63,769 nt of DNA from Sulfitobacter sp. GTDB lineage: Bacteria; Pseudomonadota; Alphaproteobacteria; Rhodobacterales; Rhodobacteraceae. Numbering within the stretch: the first letter of the stretch is position 1; each line of letters begins with the position of its first letter. Position numbers and translations under genes: made by a program. The notes under the pieces were generated by a model that was not told the DNA's origin, made no database searches, and saw only the letters and a list, made by a program, of their open reading frames with translations. The stretch covers positions 1 to 63,769 of the forward strand of contig JAQXCD010000056.1 in the NCBI GenBank assembly GCA_029252045.1, written 5' to 3'. This document shows positions 37,090-46,630 of the stretch, one piece after another.

Positions 37090-38201
37090 CAGTTAAACGT
37101 CTTTCTGGGATCAAACGCGTCGCGAATACCCTCGAATATGAAAACCAGCAGCGACAGCATGATGGCGAAGGTGAAGAAGGCGGTGAAGGCCAGCCATGGA
37201 GCTTGCAGGTTTTGTTTAGCTTGCAATGTCAGCTCTCCCAAAGACGGCGCCGAGGAGGGCAGGCCGAAGCCCAGAAAATCAAGCACTGCGAGGGATGAAA
37301 TCGTGCCCGTGATCAGGAACGGCAGCATGGTCAGCGTGGCAACCATGGCGTTGGGCAGCATGTGGCGGAACATGATTGTGACGTTACCGACACCCAAAGC
37401 CCGCGCCGCACGGACATATTCAAGATTGCGTGCCCGCAGGAATTCGGCACGCACCACACCCACCAGCGACGTCCAACTGAACAGCACCAACAGGAAAACC
37501 AGCAGCCAGAAACTTCGCCCCAGAATCGCAAACATAATGATGATGACATAAAGCGACGGGGTTGAGGTCCATATCTCGATGACCCGCTGGAAAATCAAAT
37601 CCAGCCAACCGCCGAAAAAACCCTGCACTGCACCAGCAGCAATGCCGATGAGTGTGCTGAGGCCCGTCACGACCAGCGTGAACACAATGCTCAGCCGGAA
37701 GCCATGGATCACACGGGCCAGCACGTCACGTTTGGTGCCATCGGTGCCCAGCAAATTCTGCGCGTTAGGCGCCAGTGGGGCAGCACCGGGGCGGTCAACG
37801 GCGGTGTCATAGCTGTAGGGGATCGGCGGCCAGATGCTCCACCCCTTCTGGAAGTCGGCAAGGTCTGTGCCAAAAGTCCCCGCTGCGATGCCTTCGACAA
37901 TACCTTCCGGATCATCAAAACAATCCTCAAGCCCGCCACTGGCAATCAGGCATTTCACTTCCGGATCGCGGTACGCCGCCTCGGTCTGGAAATCACCGCC
38001 AAAGGCAGTCTCGGGGTAGAAGTTGAAAATCGGCATGTACATCTCGCCGCGATAATTCACGAGGATCGGCTTATCGTTGGCCAAAAACTCGGCAAACAGC
38101 GACAGGAAGAACACCACCGCAAAAATCCACATCGACCAATAGGCGCGACGGTTGCGGGTGAAATTGCGCCAACGGCGCTGGTTTAGCGGAGACAAAGCCA
38201 T
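37089..38201 (-). CDS. yejE: Oligopeptide ABC transporter permease YejE
   Basis: 370 residues. N-terminal helix 'SMWIFAVVFFLSLFAEFLAND' precedes a periplasmic insert, then the permease core with 'LLGTDGTKRDVLARVIHGFRLSIVF' (EAA-loop region later at 'EYVRAARALGVGNVTIMFRHMLPNA'). 'FLGFGLPSSAPSLGEL' is typical of YejE. It dimerises with YejB. The start overlaps the yejB stop and the stop overlaps the yejF start. Confidence 0.95.
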   Translation of the reverse strand: MALSPLNQRRWRNFTRNRRAYWSMWIFAVVFFLSLFAEFLANDKPILVNYRGEMYMPIFNFYPETAFGGDFQTEAAYRDPEVKCLIASGGLEDCFDDPEGIVEGIAAGTFGTDLADFQKGWSIWPPIPYSYDTAVDRPGAAPLAPNAQNLLGTDGTKRDVLARVIHGFRLSIVFTLVVTGLSTLIGIAAGAVQGFFGGWLDLIFQRVIEIWTSTPSLYVIIIMFAILGRSFWLLVFLLVLFSWTSLVGVVRAEFLRARNLEYVRAARALGVGNVTIMFRHMLPNAMVATLTMLPFLITGTISSLAVLDFLGFGLPSSAPSLGELTLQAKQNLQAPWLAFTAFFTFAIMLSLLVFIFEGIRDAFDPRKTFN

Positions 38202-39346
38202 CAGCCTTCCCTCTTCTCAAAATCAATGCGCGGATCAACCAGCACATACATCAAGTCGGAAATGATGCTGACCACCAGACCGATCAGGCCGAAGATGAAC
38301 AGCGTCCCGAAGACAATCGGATAATCCCGCGCCACTGCCGCCTCAAACCCAAGCCGACCCAAACCATCAAGGCTAAAGATCGTCTCGATGATCAGGCTGG
38401 AGCCGAAGAAAACCCCGATAAACACCGCCGGAAAGCCGGCAATCACAATCAGCATCGCGTTGCGGAAAACGTGGCCATACAGCACCTTGCGCTCCGACAG
38501 GCCTTTGGCGCGGGCGGTCATCACATAATGCTTTTTGATCTCGTCCAAAAAGCTGTTTTTGGTCAGTAGCGTCAGCGTGGCAAAGGCGGAAATGGTCGAG
38601 GCCAGCACAGGCAGCGTGATGTGCCATGCGTAATCCTTCACCTTGCCCCATGCGCTCAGCTCCGAGAAGTTGTCCGAGGTCAGACCACGCAGCGGGAACA
38701 GCTCGTAACAGGTGGGGTTGAACGCCGCACCACCGGGCCACGCATCCGCTAGACCCGGAATACGGAAGCAATTGGCCGGCACAAACAGCACCAACAACAG
38801 GATCGCAAACAGAAAACCCGGAATGGCATAGGCCGCAATAATCGCACCAGAGGTCCAAGTGTCAAAGCGCGACCCGTCCTTCACTGCTTTCTTGATCCCC
38901 AACGGAATGGAAATCATGTAGGCAATCAACGTCGACCATAGCCCCAGCGTGATAGACACCGGCAGCTTCTCCTTGATCAAATCAATCACCGATATCGAGC
39001 GGAAGTAACTCTCTCCGAAATCAAACATCATGTAGTTGCCCAGCATGCGAAAGAACCGCTCAACCGGTGGCTTGTCAAAGCCGAACTCTTTTTCCAACTC
39101 GGCGATAAATTCAGGCGGCAACCCGCGTGAGCCTACATAATTCTCTGACCCGCCCAGATCGACAGTACCCGCATCCGAACCGGAACCGGCAAAGCCGCCG
39201 AACACGTCACCACCGCCCTGAATGCGGGCAATCGCCTGCTCCACCGGACCGCCCGGCACAAACTGTACCAAAGCGAAATTGACCAGCATGATCCCGAACA
39301 ACGTCACGGGGATCAGCAAAAGCCGTCTGAGAATATAGGCGCCCAT
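38201..39346 (-). CDS. yejB: Oligopeptide ABC transporter permease YejB
   Basis: 381 residues with six or so membrane helices. '[36 protein letters not shown]' opens, the DppB-like core with '[30 protein letters not shown]' follows, and the EAA loop '[25 protein letters not shown]' contacts the ATPase. It lies 3 bp after the binding-protein stop in the order yejA-B-E-F. Confidence 0.95.
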   Translation of the reverse strand: MGAYILRRLLLIPVTLFGIMLVNFALVQFVPGGPVEQAIARIQGGGDVFGGFAGSGSDAGTVDLGGSENYVGSRGLPPEFIAELEKEFGFDKPPVERFFRMLGNYMMFDFGESYFRSISVIDLIKEKLPVSITLGLWSTLIAYMISIPLGIKKAVKDGSRFDTWTSGAIIAAYAIPGFLFAILLLVLFVPANCFRIPGLADAWPGGAAFNPTCYELFPLRGLTSDNFSELSAWGKVKDYAWHITLPVLASTISAFATLTLLTKNSFLDEIKKHYVMTARAKGLSERKVLYGHVFRNAMLIVIAGFPAVFIGVFFGSSLIIETIFSLDGLGRLGFEAAVARDYPIVFGTLFIFGLIGLVVSIISDLMYVLVDPRIDFEKREG

Positions 39347-39349
39347 GTG

Positions 39350-41272
39350 TTACCTCAGCGCGCCCGCGGCACGCAGTTTTGCTGCTTTTTCCGCGTCGTA
39401 CCACCAGAAATCCAGATAGCCCAGCGCATAGGCCGGCTGATCCTTCGGGTGATCGTACTGATCGTAGTAGGCCGTCCAGTGCACGTCATTGTACCAAGCG
39501 GGGATCATGATGAATTCATAACGCAGCGCACGGTCCAACGCGGTCATCGCCGCCTGCTCTTGCTCACGCGTTTCCGCACGCAAGGACGCCTCGATGATGG
39601 CATCGACCATCGGGCTGGCCAATCCAGCAGGGTTGAACAAGGAATAGCTTGCGGCCTCGGACCCATAACGCTGGGACAGACCAGTGCCGGTCCCAAGGAA
39701 AGCCGCATATTGATCGTAGACCAGATCATAGTCGCGATCCCGCTCCCGCGACGTGTATTGCGAACTGTCGACCTTCTCCAACACCGCATCAATGCCGAAA
39801 TTCCCGAGATTGGACATGAAGTTCTCAACCACCGCCGACAGTGTTGCAGAGCCGGAGGAATCGAGAAGGAACGTCAGGCGCAACGGATCACCCGCCGCAT
39901 TCCGCCGCTTGCCATCATCGCCCACGGGCCAGCCTGCATCATCCAGCAACTTCATCGCGGCACGGGCATTTCGCCGGTCCAGCAGACGATCCGCCCCCGA
40001 CGTATGCGGCATCCGCACCTCTTCGGTCAGCAATTCCGGCGCAATCACATCGCCAAGACTTTGCAGCAGTGCCAGTTCCGCGCCCTCGGCCACGCCTGTC
40101 GCCATAAGCGGGGTGTCCTGCGTGAACGACACACGCTGCTTAAACAGACCGTACTGGAGTGATTCGTTAATCCATTCAAAATTGAACGCCAGTGATACGG
40201 CTTCGCGCACACGTTTGTCCTGCAACACTTCGCGGCCAAGGTTGAACACAATTCCCGCAGGGGTCGGGGGCGATCCGTCCGGAATTTCTTCCTTCACGAC
40301 AAAACCGTCAGCCACTTTCGGGAAGTCATAGGCTGTCGCCCACTGTTTGGAATTCCCCTCGTTCCGGAAGGTATATTCACTCGATTTGAAGGCCTCGAAC
40401 GCGGAGTTTTCATCACCGAAATACTCAACGCGGATGCCGTCAAAATTGTTGCGCCCGATGTTAAAGGGCAAGTCCTTGCCCCAATATTCGGGGTTCCGTT
40501 TGTAGACAATGCGGCGGTTCACATCGACCGCCTCAACCACATAGGCGCCTGAACCGGGGGAAATCTCCAAACGGCTTTCGTCCAGCCGTGCACCCGATTC
40601 CTCGTACCACTTCTTGGACCACGCGGGCACGCCACCGACTTGCTCGATGAGGCTCCGGCGCGAGATGCCTTCGGTGAAGTAGAACTTGATGGTATGATCA
40701 TCGATCACTTCTACCTTTGGAATCTGTTTGCGCACATAATCCGCGTATGATTTCAGGCCCTGCTCCAACAACAGGTTGTGCGAAAATTCGATATCATGGG
40801 CGGTTACCGGATCGCCGTTTGAAAACCGCGCTTCGGGGCGCATGTGGAATATCACCCAGTCTTTCGTTTCGGGGTATTCGAGGCTTTCACACAGCAGACA
40901 ATAATATTCGGAATAGACATCTGCCGGCGCAGATTCACCGCCAACGCCATCTCCCAGCAAGCTTTCGTACATGATCGTACTCAACACCCCGCCCCGCCCT
41001 TTGCGCGAATAGGGGTTCATCGAATCAAACGTACCCAGCGTAGAAATCGAAATTTCGCCGCCCTTCGGCGCGTCCGGATTCACATAGTTGAAATGCGGAT
41101 AATCCGCCGGATAGGTCAGATCACCGTAAAAGGAGTAGCCATGGCTCTTGATTGCCTCCCCTTCCGCGTTTGCGCCGCTACCCCATAACAAGGCAGAGGC
41201 CAATACAGCCACAGCAGAGCAAAATAGCACCCCGTGCTGACGGGGCATCGACGTGCGGGCAAAAGACATCAT
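39350..41272 (-). CDS. yejA: Oligopeptide ABC substrate-binding protein YejA
   Basis: About 640 residues from ATG 41272, with GAGGAG 9 bases upstream; an upstream in-frame ATG at 41320 gives a less usual start. The signal peptide 'GVLFCSAVAVLASALLWGSGANA' is cut before EGEAIKS. 'YPHFNYVNPDAPKGGEISISTLGTFDSMNPYSRKG' and 'DPRSPPTPAGIVFNLGRE'-type text match YejA, which imports peptides such as microcin C in other bacteria. The first gene of the yej operon. Confidence 0.94.
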   Translation of the reverse strand: MMSFARTSMPRQHGVLFCSAVAVLASALLWGSGANAEGEAIKSHGYSFYGDLTYPADYPHFNYVNPDAPKGGEISISTLGTFDSMNPYSRKGRGGVLSTIMYESLLGDGVGGESAPADVYSEYYCLLCESLEYPETKDWVIFHMRPEARFSNGDPVTAHDIEFSHNLLLEQGLKSYADYVRKQIPKVEVIDDHTIKFYFTEGISRRSLIEQVGGVPAWSKKWYEESGARLDESRLEISPGSGAYVVEAVDVNRRIVYKRNPEYWGKDLPFNIGRNNFDGIRVEYFGDENSAFEAFKSSEYTFRNEGNSKQWATAYDFPKVADGFVVKEEIPDGSPPTPAGIVFNLGREVLQDKRVREAVSLAFNFEWINESLQYGLFKQRVSFTQDTPLMATGVAEGAELALLQSLGDVIAPELLTEEVRMPHTSGADRLLDRRNARAAMKLLDDAGWPVGDDGKRRNAAGDPLRLTFLLDSSGSATLSAVVENFMSNLGNFGIDAVLEKVDSSQYTSRERDRDYDLVYDQYAAFLGTGTGLSQRYGSEAASYSLFNPAGLASPMVDAIIEASLRAETREQEQAAMTALDRALRYEFIMIPAWYNDVHWTAYYDQYDHPKDQPAYALGYLDFWWYDAEKAAKLRAAGALR

Positions 41273-41392
41273 GGGCAGTCTCCTCGGGACAAGACAGGCA
41301 AGCGTTGTTATTGGAAACATAGGCTAATGGCCCCGCGCGCCAAGTTACAAGTTGCATCTCTGTGATCTGGCAGAAAACTGCTTCTGAACAGC

Positions 41393-41420
41393 AAAAAAGG
41401 CCGCCACTTGGCGACCTTTT
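41393..41420 (-). terminator. Terminator of the cytochrome c gene (minus strand)
   Basis: An AAAAGG-CGCC / GGCG-CCTTTT hairpin with one internal mismatch and a 4-base loop. On the minus strand a run of T follows the 3' arm, 26 bp past the stop of the cytochrome gene. Confidence 0.75.
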
Positions 41421-41446
41421 AATTCACTTGCTTCTGTTTGAAGCGA

Positions 41447-41947
41447 TCAGTCGTCAAGGCTGTCCAGATACGCGATCACATCTGCACGGTCTTCAGACTT
41501 GTTCAAACCCGCGAAACCCATTGTGGTGCCGGGCGCCCAACCCTTTGGGTTTTCCAGAAACGCATAGAGGTTTTCTGGCGTCCAGACATCGGCAGACGCC
41601 TCCAATGCACCAGAATAGGCAAAGCCTTCAGCAGCATCAATTGGACGGCCTACAACGCCGTAAAGATACGGACCGGTTGCATTCGCACCCTGCTCTGCCT
41701 TGTGGCAAGCTGTGCACTTACGGAAAACTTTTGCACCGTTTTCAGCGGAAGCAGCCGCCATACGTTCTTCGAAAGGAATTTCTGCTTCCGGTTCAGCGGA
41801 TCCTCCGCCTTCTACAGCGATCGAATAGGAAGGCTCGCCGTGCGCAGCGGAATGGTACAGCTCTTCGCCGGCCCATTTGCCCAACAACAGCACCAGCCAT
41901 GCTCCGAGAACGCCGGCCGAAATCTTCGTAATGGTCATTGTATCCAT
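41447..41947 (-). CDS. Membrane-anchored c-type cytochrome (CycM / c552-like)
   Basis: 166 residues. An uncleaved N-terminal helix 'ISAGVLGAWLVLLLGKWAGEELY' anchors it in the membrane, followed by a flexible acidic linker and a class I cytochrome c domain with 'CTACH' (Cys78, Cys81, His82) and the distal Met143 in 'PGTTMGFAGL'. Such proteins pass electrons from the bc1 complex to the aa3 oxidase. It has its own terminator and points away from the pheA gene. An upstream divergent gap of 129 bp holds the promoters. Confidence 0.92.
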   Translation of the reverse strand: MDTMTITKISAGVLGAWLVLLLGKWAGEELYHSAAHGEPSYSIAVEGGGSAEPEAEIPFEERMAAASAENGAKVFRKCTACHKAEQGANATGPYLYGVVGRPIDAAEGFAYSGALEASADVWTPENLYAFLENPKGWAPGTTMGFAGLNKSEDRADVIAYLDSLDD

Positions 41948-42076
41948 GGGTCAGTCCATCGTTTTGAAATTTTCACTCATTTAGGGGGCTATCTATTGCT
42001 TTCCCTCTTTGCAAGCAAGGTGTAGTTACCGCGACCAATCGCCCATCTAGCTATGTTTTTACAAAGGACCGACGTG

Positions 42077-42931
42077 ATGACCGCCAAACAGCCAGAGCGT
42101 ATCGCGTTTCAGGGCGCCCTCGGAGCCTATAGCCATGAGGCCTGCCTGCAAGCCCGGCCGGATGGAATTCCCGTTCCCTGCACGACATTTGATGATGTTT
42201 TGCGCGCTGTGCGTGAAGGTCACGCCGATCTGGCCATGCTGCCCGTGGAAAACACAACCTACGGACGGGTCGCAGATATCCACCGCCTTTTACCCCAAAG
42301 CGGCATGCACATCATCGAAGAAGCCTTTGTGCGCGTGCGCATCGCACTGATTGCCCGCCCGGGTGTAACCTTGGATCAGGTAAAACATGTACGCGCCCAT
42401 CTCGTACTCCTGCCGCAGGCGCGCAGCTATCTGGACGAACACAGCATTACTTCAGAAGCAGCAGCAGACAGTGCCGGCGCCGCAGAGGAGCTGGCCGCAG
42501 GGGAGGCCACCACGGACGGCGTGCTGGCCAGTGCAGTTGCCGCCGACATCCACGGGCTGGAAGTGCTTGCCGACGGGATCGAGGATCTGGCGCATAACAC
42601 CACGCGATTTTTGCTCATGGCCCCCGACATTGATCTGTCCCGCCGTGGCCGGAAGATGATGACGACATTTGTATTCGAGGTCCGCAACATCCCGGCCGCA
42701 CTCTACAAGGCAATGGGTGGCTTCGCGACAAACGGCATCAACATGACCAAGCTGGAAAGCTATATGGTTGGTGGCTCTTTCACCGCGACCCAGTTTTACG
42801 CGGATATCGAAGGCCATCCGGACGATGCGCCCGTGCGGCGCGCGCTGGAGGAGTTAGGGTATTTCACGAATATGCTCGAAATACTTGGTGTCTATCCCGC
42901 ACACCCCGGCCGTTGGGACATAGAAAACTAG
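42077..42931 (+). CDS. pheA: Prephenate dehydratase
   Basis: 284 residues from ATG 42077 after AAAGGAC. The catalytic domain has 'IAFQGALGAYSHEACL', 'LPVENTTYGRVADIHRLLPQSGMHI' and the 'HNTTRFLLMA' motif with the catalytic Thr. A C-terminal ACT domain ('TTFVFEVRNIPAALYKAMGGFATNGINMTKLESYM') senses phenylalanine. It makes phenylpyruvate in phenylalanine synthesis. Unlike the E. coli fusion there is no mutase domain; a stand-alone chorismate mutase is encoded at 11.7 kb. Confidence 0.95.
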   Translation: MTAKQPERIAFQGALGAYSHEACLQARPDGIPVPCTTFDDVLRAVREGHADLAMLPVENTTYGRVADIHRLLPQSGMHIIEEAFVRVRIALIARPGVTLDQVKHVRAHLVLLPQARSYLDEHSITSEAAADSAGAAEELAAGEATTDGVLASAVAADIHGLEVLADGIEDLAHNTTRFLLMAPDIDLSRRGRKMMTTFVFEVRNIPAALYKAMGGFATNGINMTKLESYMVGGSFTATQFYADIEGHPDDAPVRRALEELGYFTNMLEILGVYPAHPGRWDIEN

Positions 42932-42936
42932 ACTGC

Positions 42937-43400
42937 TCAGCCGCGTTTGTGGCGGTCTTCCAGCGTTTTGGCAAACTCAGCCACGCGCAGCTTGAACTTC
43001 TTGGTAAGAGACGTCTTTGCCAGCTTGAGGGATTGCACCAGCAGACGTGCAGACAGGTTGAGGGGTTTGATGTCAAACGATACCATCAACCGCGTGCGGC
43101 TCTTTGATAGCGCCACAAGTTCTATCGTAAAATGTGTCACAATCCTTGCGAGCGGCACTCGAATGCCATCTCGTTCGGCTGGTCTAACGTCACCATTTCA
43201 ATCTCGACCTGACGGCGCTTGCCGCGCATGTTAAAGGCTGCGCTCCATCCCATCCCCACGGAAGGAACCGTTTTGGTGTCGGTCCTCTGAACTTCTGCCC
43301 CACGCCGCATGGCTGCCCGCTCAAACGTCTCGAAATCGCACAACATTGAGAATGTCGCTTCAATCGACGCTTCAATATCTTCTTTTGACGAGAACTTCAT
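42937..43400 (-). pseudogene. SRPBCC-family protein, frameshifted
   Basis: Reading from ATG 43400, 'KFSSKEDIEASIEATFSMLCDFETFERAAMRRGAEVQRTD' and 'GWSAAFNMRGKRRQVEIEMV' match the start of an SRPBCC (START-like) ligand-binding protein. After 'FECRSQGL' the frame ends at TGA 43137. The family sequence clearly continues in another frame as 'THFTIELVALSKSRTRLMV' and 'FKLRVAEFAKTLEDR', ending at 42937. One base appears to be missing near 43137-43150. Intact, it would be a protein of about 153 residues. It may be an assembly error or a recent loss. Confidence 0.75.
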
Positions 43401-43508
43401 ATTTTGCCTGTTTCTTGTTATTATTAGTGACAATGGCGAATTTAGTGCCAGCCGTAAAGCCGTCAACCGAGGACTGGTCCAATTCGTTAATGAAACGTTA
43501 ACACGACC

Positions 43509-44477
43509 TCAGTCAAGCGTATCCGACAGCCAGCGTTCAATTAGAAAGTGTGCAATTGCACCTTTGCGCGCAGGCATAATCTCGGGGTGATGACCCTGTG
43601 ATATTGTCATCATATCCTCTCGTGTGATCCAGCGCGCATCCTCAATCTCTACGGGGTCAATCGTGATGTCACTACTGGTGGCTTGTCCCCAGCAACCAAA
43701 CATCAGCGAGGCGGGAAAGGGCCACGGCTGGCTCGCAAGATAGCCAACTTCACCCACACGCACGCCTGCCTCCTCAAAAACTTCGCGGCGCACAGCCGCC
43801 TCCAACGTCTCCCCGGGCTCAACAAAGCCTGCCAACAGCGAATACATCCCTTGCGGCCATCCCGGCGAACGGCCCACCAGAACAGAATTCCCGTGGGTAA
43901 TCAGCATGATAACAACAGGATCAGTACGCGGGAAATGCGACGCTTTGCACGCGGGGCAATTGCGTTGCCATCCGCCCTGCGCAGGCGCAGTCGCCTCACC
44001 GCATTTGGCACAGAACCGGTGGCTTTCATGCCAGCCAAACACGGCTTTGCCCGATGCTGCCAGCTCTGCGTCGCGCGGAGTGAGCCACGTCATGACCCGC
44101 CGCAACTCGGCAAATACCATCCAGTCGGGCAAGGCAGGGTGGCGCTGCTCGCTGGGGTCCAGAAACCCGCCAAGACTGCTTTCATCCAGACCTTGGGGCA
44201 TCCAGCCGGACACATCCACTGCAAAGACTGGCCCACCATCTTCACGGCCCAGCAGGATCGGCGCCTCGACGGCATCGTGCAGCACAGCATGATCCAGCGC
44301 CAACCGGATCAGTCCCGCGGGCCGCTCTGTCGACATCAGCGGCTTGCCCCGCCAAAATACAATCGCCCGTGCTGCCGGATCAGCCAGTGCGGCACGCAAC
44401 CCTTCGGGGTCACTGCGCAACTCTCCCGCGCGATCAAGTCCTGATCCCCCGAATGTGACCTGCTCTGCGTTCTTCAT
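43509..44477 (-). CDS. nudC: NADH pyrophosphatase (Nudix, NudC)
   Basis: 322 residues. An N-terminal domain leads to a zinc ribbon ('CAKCG' and 'CPAC') and the Nudix box 'GFVEPGETLEAAVRREVFEEAGVRVGEV', followed by the NudC hallmark 'SQPWPFPASLM'. It hydrolyses NADH and removes NAD caps from RNA 5' ends in other bacteria. Divergent from the nucleotidase gene, separated by 110 bp, and 108 bp from the frameshifted SRPBCC gene on the same strand. Confidence 0.95.
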   Translation of the reverse strand: MKNAEQVTFGGSGLDRAGELRSDPEGLRAALADPAARAIVFWRGKPLMSTERPAGLIRLALDHAVLHDAVEAPILLGREDGGPVFAVDVSGWMPQGLDESSLGGFLDPSEQRHPALPDWMVFAELRRVMTWLTPRDAELAASGKAVFGWHESHRFCAKCGEATAPAQGGWQRNCPACKASHFPRTDPVVIMLITHGNSVLVGRSPGWPQGMYSLLAGFVEPGETLEAAVRREVFEEAGVRVGEVGYLASQPWPFPASLMFGCWGQATSSDITIDPVEIEDARWITREDMMTISQGHHPEIMPARKGAIAHFLIERWLSDTLD

Positions 44478-44587
44478 TTTATCTTCCTTACTCTGCGTCC
44501 GTCACCAAACGGAGAAAACGGTGTGAATCACGCAGCGGCACTGCACAATCCGATTTACCAACTCAACCCTTGGTGGTAATTTCAATT

Positions 44588-46417
44588 ATGGTCGCTCCGC
44601 ATATCACTGCTACACAAGGCTCAGCCCGCGCGACCGCGCGGCTTTGCATTCTGGCAACAACCGATCTGCACGGCCATCTTCTGTCACATGACTACATCAA
44701 GGATCAGCCAACACAAGGCGCGGGGTTGGCCAGCTTGGCGCATCTGATCAAAGTACAACGCGAACAAGCCGCAGCACAGGGCATACCCACACTGCTACTT
44801 GATAACGGTGACACGTTTCAGGGCACCCCGCTTACCAGCTATCTGGCGACGCAAAAGGTGGACGCCGATCATCCGATTGTCGCCAGCCTGAACCACTTGA
44901 AATATGACGCCGTCGGATTGGGGAACCACGATCTGGATCACGGCCTGCCCTACCTCAAAGCAGTGGCGGAAGCGCTCGACATGCCGATCCTAAGTACAAA
45001 CCTGCGCAATATCAGCCTCAGCCCCTTGCGAGACAGTCTTCTTCTGGCGGTCCCCCTTGGCAGCGATGCGCCCGCCCCGCTGACCATCGGTATTCTCTCG
45101 GTTCTGCCCGAGCAAAGTACAGCATGGAACAGCCACCATCTGGGGCCCGAGACCACACTTGTCGCTCCTGCGGAGGCGATCACGGCGGCAGCGCAGGACC
45201 TACGGACAGCGGGCGCTGATCTCATTGTTGTTCTGGCGCATTTGGGTGTTGGCCTGCTGGACAGCCCAACCGCTGAAGGACAAGGCGCACACGCTTTGGC
45301 AAACTCGGGTCAGGTTGATGCGCTTATTCTGGGGCAAACCCATCGCCGCTTACCTTCGGATGATTATGCAAAACGGTGCGGAGTTGATGTGCACAGCAGC
45401 ACCGTCAGCGGCATGCCTGCCCTGATGGCGGGGCACGCCGGCTGTGATCTGGGCATCATGGATCTGCGCCTTGCATATGAAAGCGGAAGGGGCTGGCAAA
45501 TCCTCAACCACAGCTGCACGCTTGCGCAAAACCGGCAGGATACCCCGCCCGATCCGACGATTGTTGCGTTGACGGCCCCCAGTCACTCAAAGGTCCGCGC
45601 GCTGCTACGCCAGCCCGTAGCCAGCACACCGGAGGCGCTGCACAGTTACTTTTCGCTCGTCACGCCCGCAGCGACACAGGCACTTGCAGCCCATGCACAA
45701 CAGCGCCTTGTCCACACATCCATCGCTGATACGGAGTATTGCGATCTCCCTATTTTATCGACCGCCGCAGCCCATCGCGCCGGCGGGCGCGACGGAGTGG
45801 ACAACTACACCCACATTCCAGCAGGGCCGGTCCTGCGGCGCCACATCGCTGGACTGATCCCCTTTGCAAACCAGACTGTCGGCGCGCACATCACCGGTCT
45901 GCAACTGCATCATTGGCTTGAACATGCGGCGCTGCTGTTCAACACACTAGTCACCGGCCAGCCCGATCAACTGCTGGGCAATCCGGAGGTTCCCGCCTTC
46001 CAATCTGACACTATTTACGGGCTCAGCTACCGGATTGATCCCTCCGCACCACCGCAAAAACGGATCGTTGACCTCTGCCATGCAGGCAAAGCTGTCAAAC
46101 CGGACCAAGAGTTCATTCTGGCGACAACACGCTTTCGTGCTTCTGGTGGCGGGGGGTATATACTTATTCCACCGGACCGCATCGTCATGCGCAGTGCCGA
46201 ACCGCTGGATGATACAATTATCGAGATTCTCGGCACCTGCCGACCTGTCCCGTGGCCGGACACAGTGCCATGGCGGTTTGCCCCCCTTGGCGGAACGCTG
46301 GCAACATTCGACACGCACCCCGACGCGGTTAAGCACTTTGACGAAATCGCAGGCCTTGCGCCCAAGGTTGTCGGCACAACACCACTCGGCTTTATCAGGG
46401 TACAAATTACGCTCTAG
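44588..46417 (+). CDS. Bifunctional metallophosphatase / 5'-nucleotidase-like protein without signal peptide
   Basis: About 609 residues from ATG 44588, with a weak ribosome site. Metal-binding motifs of the calcineurin-like N-domain are present: 'ATTDLHGHLLSHD', 'LLLDNGDTFQGTPL', 'VGLGNHDLDHGLPYL' and 'GHAGCDLGIMDL'. The C-terminal nucleotidase domain includes 'IPFANQTVGAHITGLQLHHWLEHAA' and 'RFRASGGGGYI' motifs. The family (CpdB, UshA) is usually periplasmic, but no signal peptide is visible before the first motif. Either it is cytosolic or the true start is upstream and lost. It is followed by the SRP RNA. Confidence 0.82.
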   Translation: MVAPHITATQGSARATARLCILATTDLHGHLLSHDYIKDQPTQGAGLASLAHLIKVQREQAAAQGIPTLLLDNGDTFQGTPLTSYLATQKVDADHPIVASLNHLKYDAVGLGNHDLDHGLPYLKAVAEALDMPILSTNLRNISLSPLRDSLLLAVPLGSDAPAPLTIGILSVLPEQSTAWNSHHLGPETTLVAPAEAITAAAQDLRTAGADLIVVLAHLGVGLLDSPTAEGQGAHALANSGQVDALILGQTHRRLPSDDYAKRCGVDVHSSTVSGMPALMAGHAGCDLGIMDLRLAYESGRGWQILNHSCTLAQNRQDTPPDPTIVALTAPSHSKVRALLRQPVASTPEALHSYFSLVTPAATQALAAHAQQRLVHTSIADTEYCDLPILSTAAAHRAGGRDGVDNYTHIPAGPVLRRHIAGLIPFANQTVGAHITGLQLHHWLEHAALLFNTLVTGQPDQLLGNPEVPAFQSDTIYGLSYRIDPSAPPQKRIVDLCHAGKAVKPDQEFILATTRFRASGGGGYILIPPDRIVMRSAEPLDDTIIEILGTCRPVPWPDTVPWRFAPLGGTLATFDTHPDAVKHFDEIAGLAPKVVGTTPLGFIRVQITL

Positions 46418-46455
46418 ACTTGCAGCAGCGGGAACGATTGCCTATATTACCCCTC

Positions 46456-46548
46456 GAGAGGTTGGTGCGGGCAGGCGCCTCGCCAACCTGGTCAGAGCCG
46501 GAAGGCAGCAGCCACAACGGGTCCCGCTTGGGTCGTTATCAATCTCTC
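46456..46548 (+). ncRNA. ffs: Signal recognition particle RNA, bacterial small type (4.5S-like)
   Basis: The conserved tip of domain IV, GTCAGAGCCGGAAGGCAGCA followed by GCC, lies at about 46491-46513 and gives a GGAA tetraloop with the symmetric internal loop bound by the Ffh M domain. Flanking GCGGG/CCCGC (46467-46471 / 46522-46526 approx.) and GAGAG/CTCTC pairs close a hairpin of about 93 bases. Exact 5' and 3' ends are estimated from pairing. A hairpin terminator with a T-run follows. Partner of Ffh (10.2 kb). Confidence 0.93.
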
Positions 46549-46558
46549 ACCTAAAATT

Positions 46559-46576
46559 AAACGGCAAAGCCGTTTG
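46559..46576 (+). terminator. Terminator of the SRP RNA gene
   Basis: AAACGGC pairs with GCCGTTT over a three-base AAA loop, 10 bases after the RNA. The T-run is short. Confidence 0.6.
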
Positions 46577-46630
46577 AACGTCAGGTCGGCAGAGGCATCC
46601 TCAGGATGCTCCCGCAAGGGCAAAACCCAC

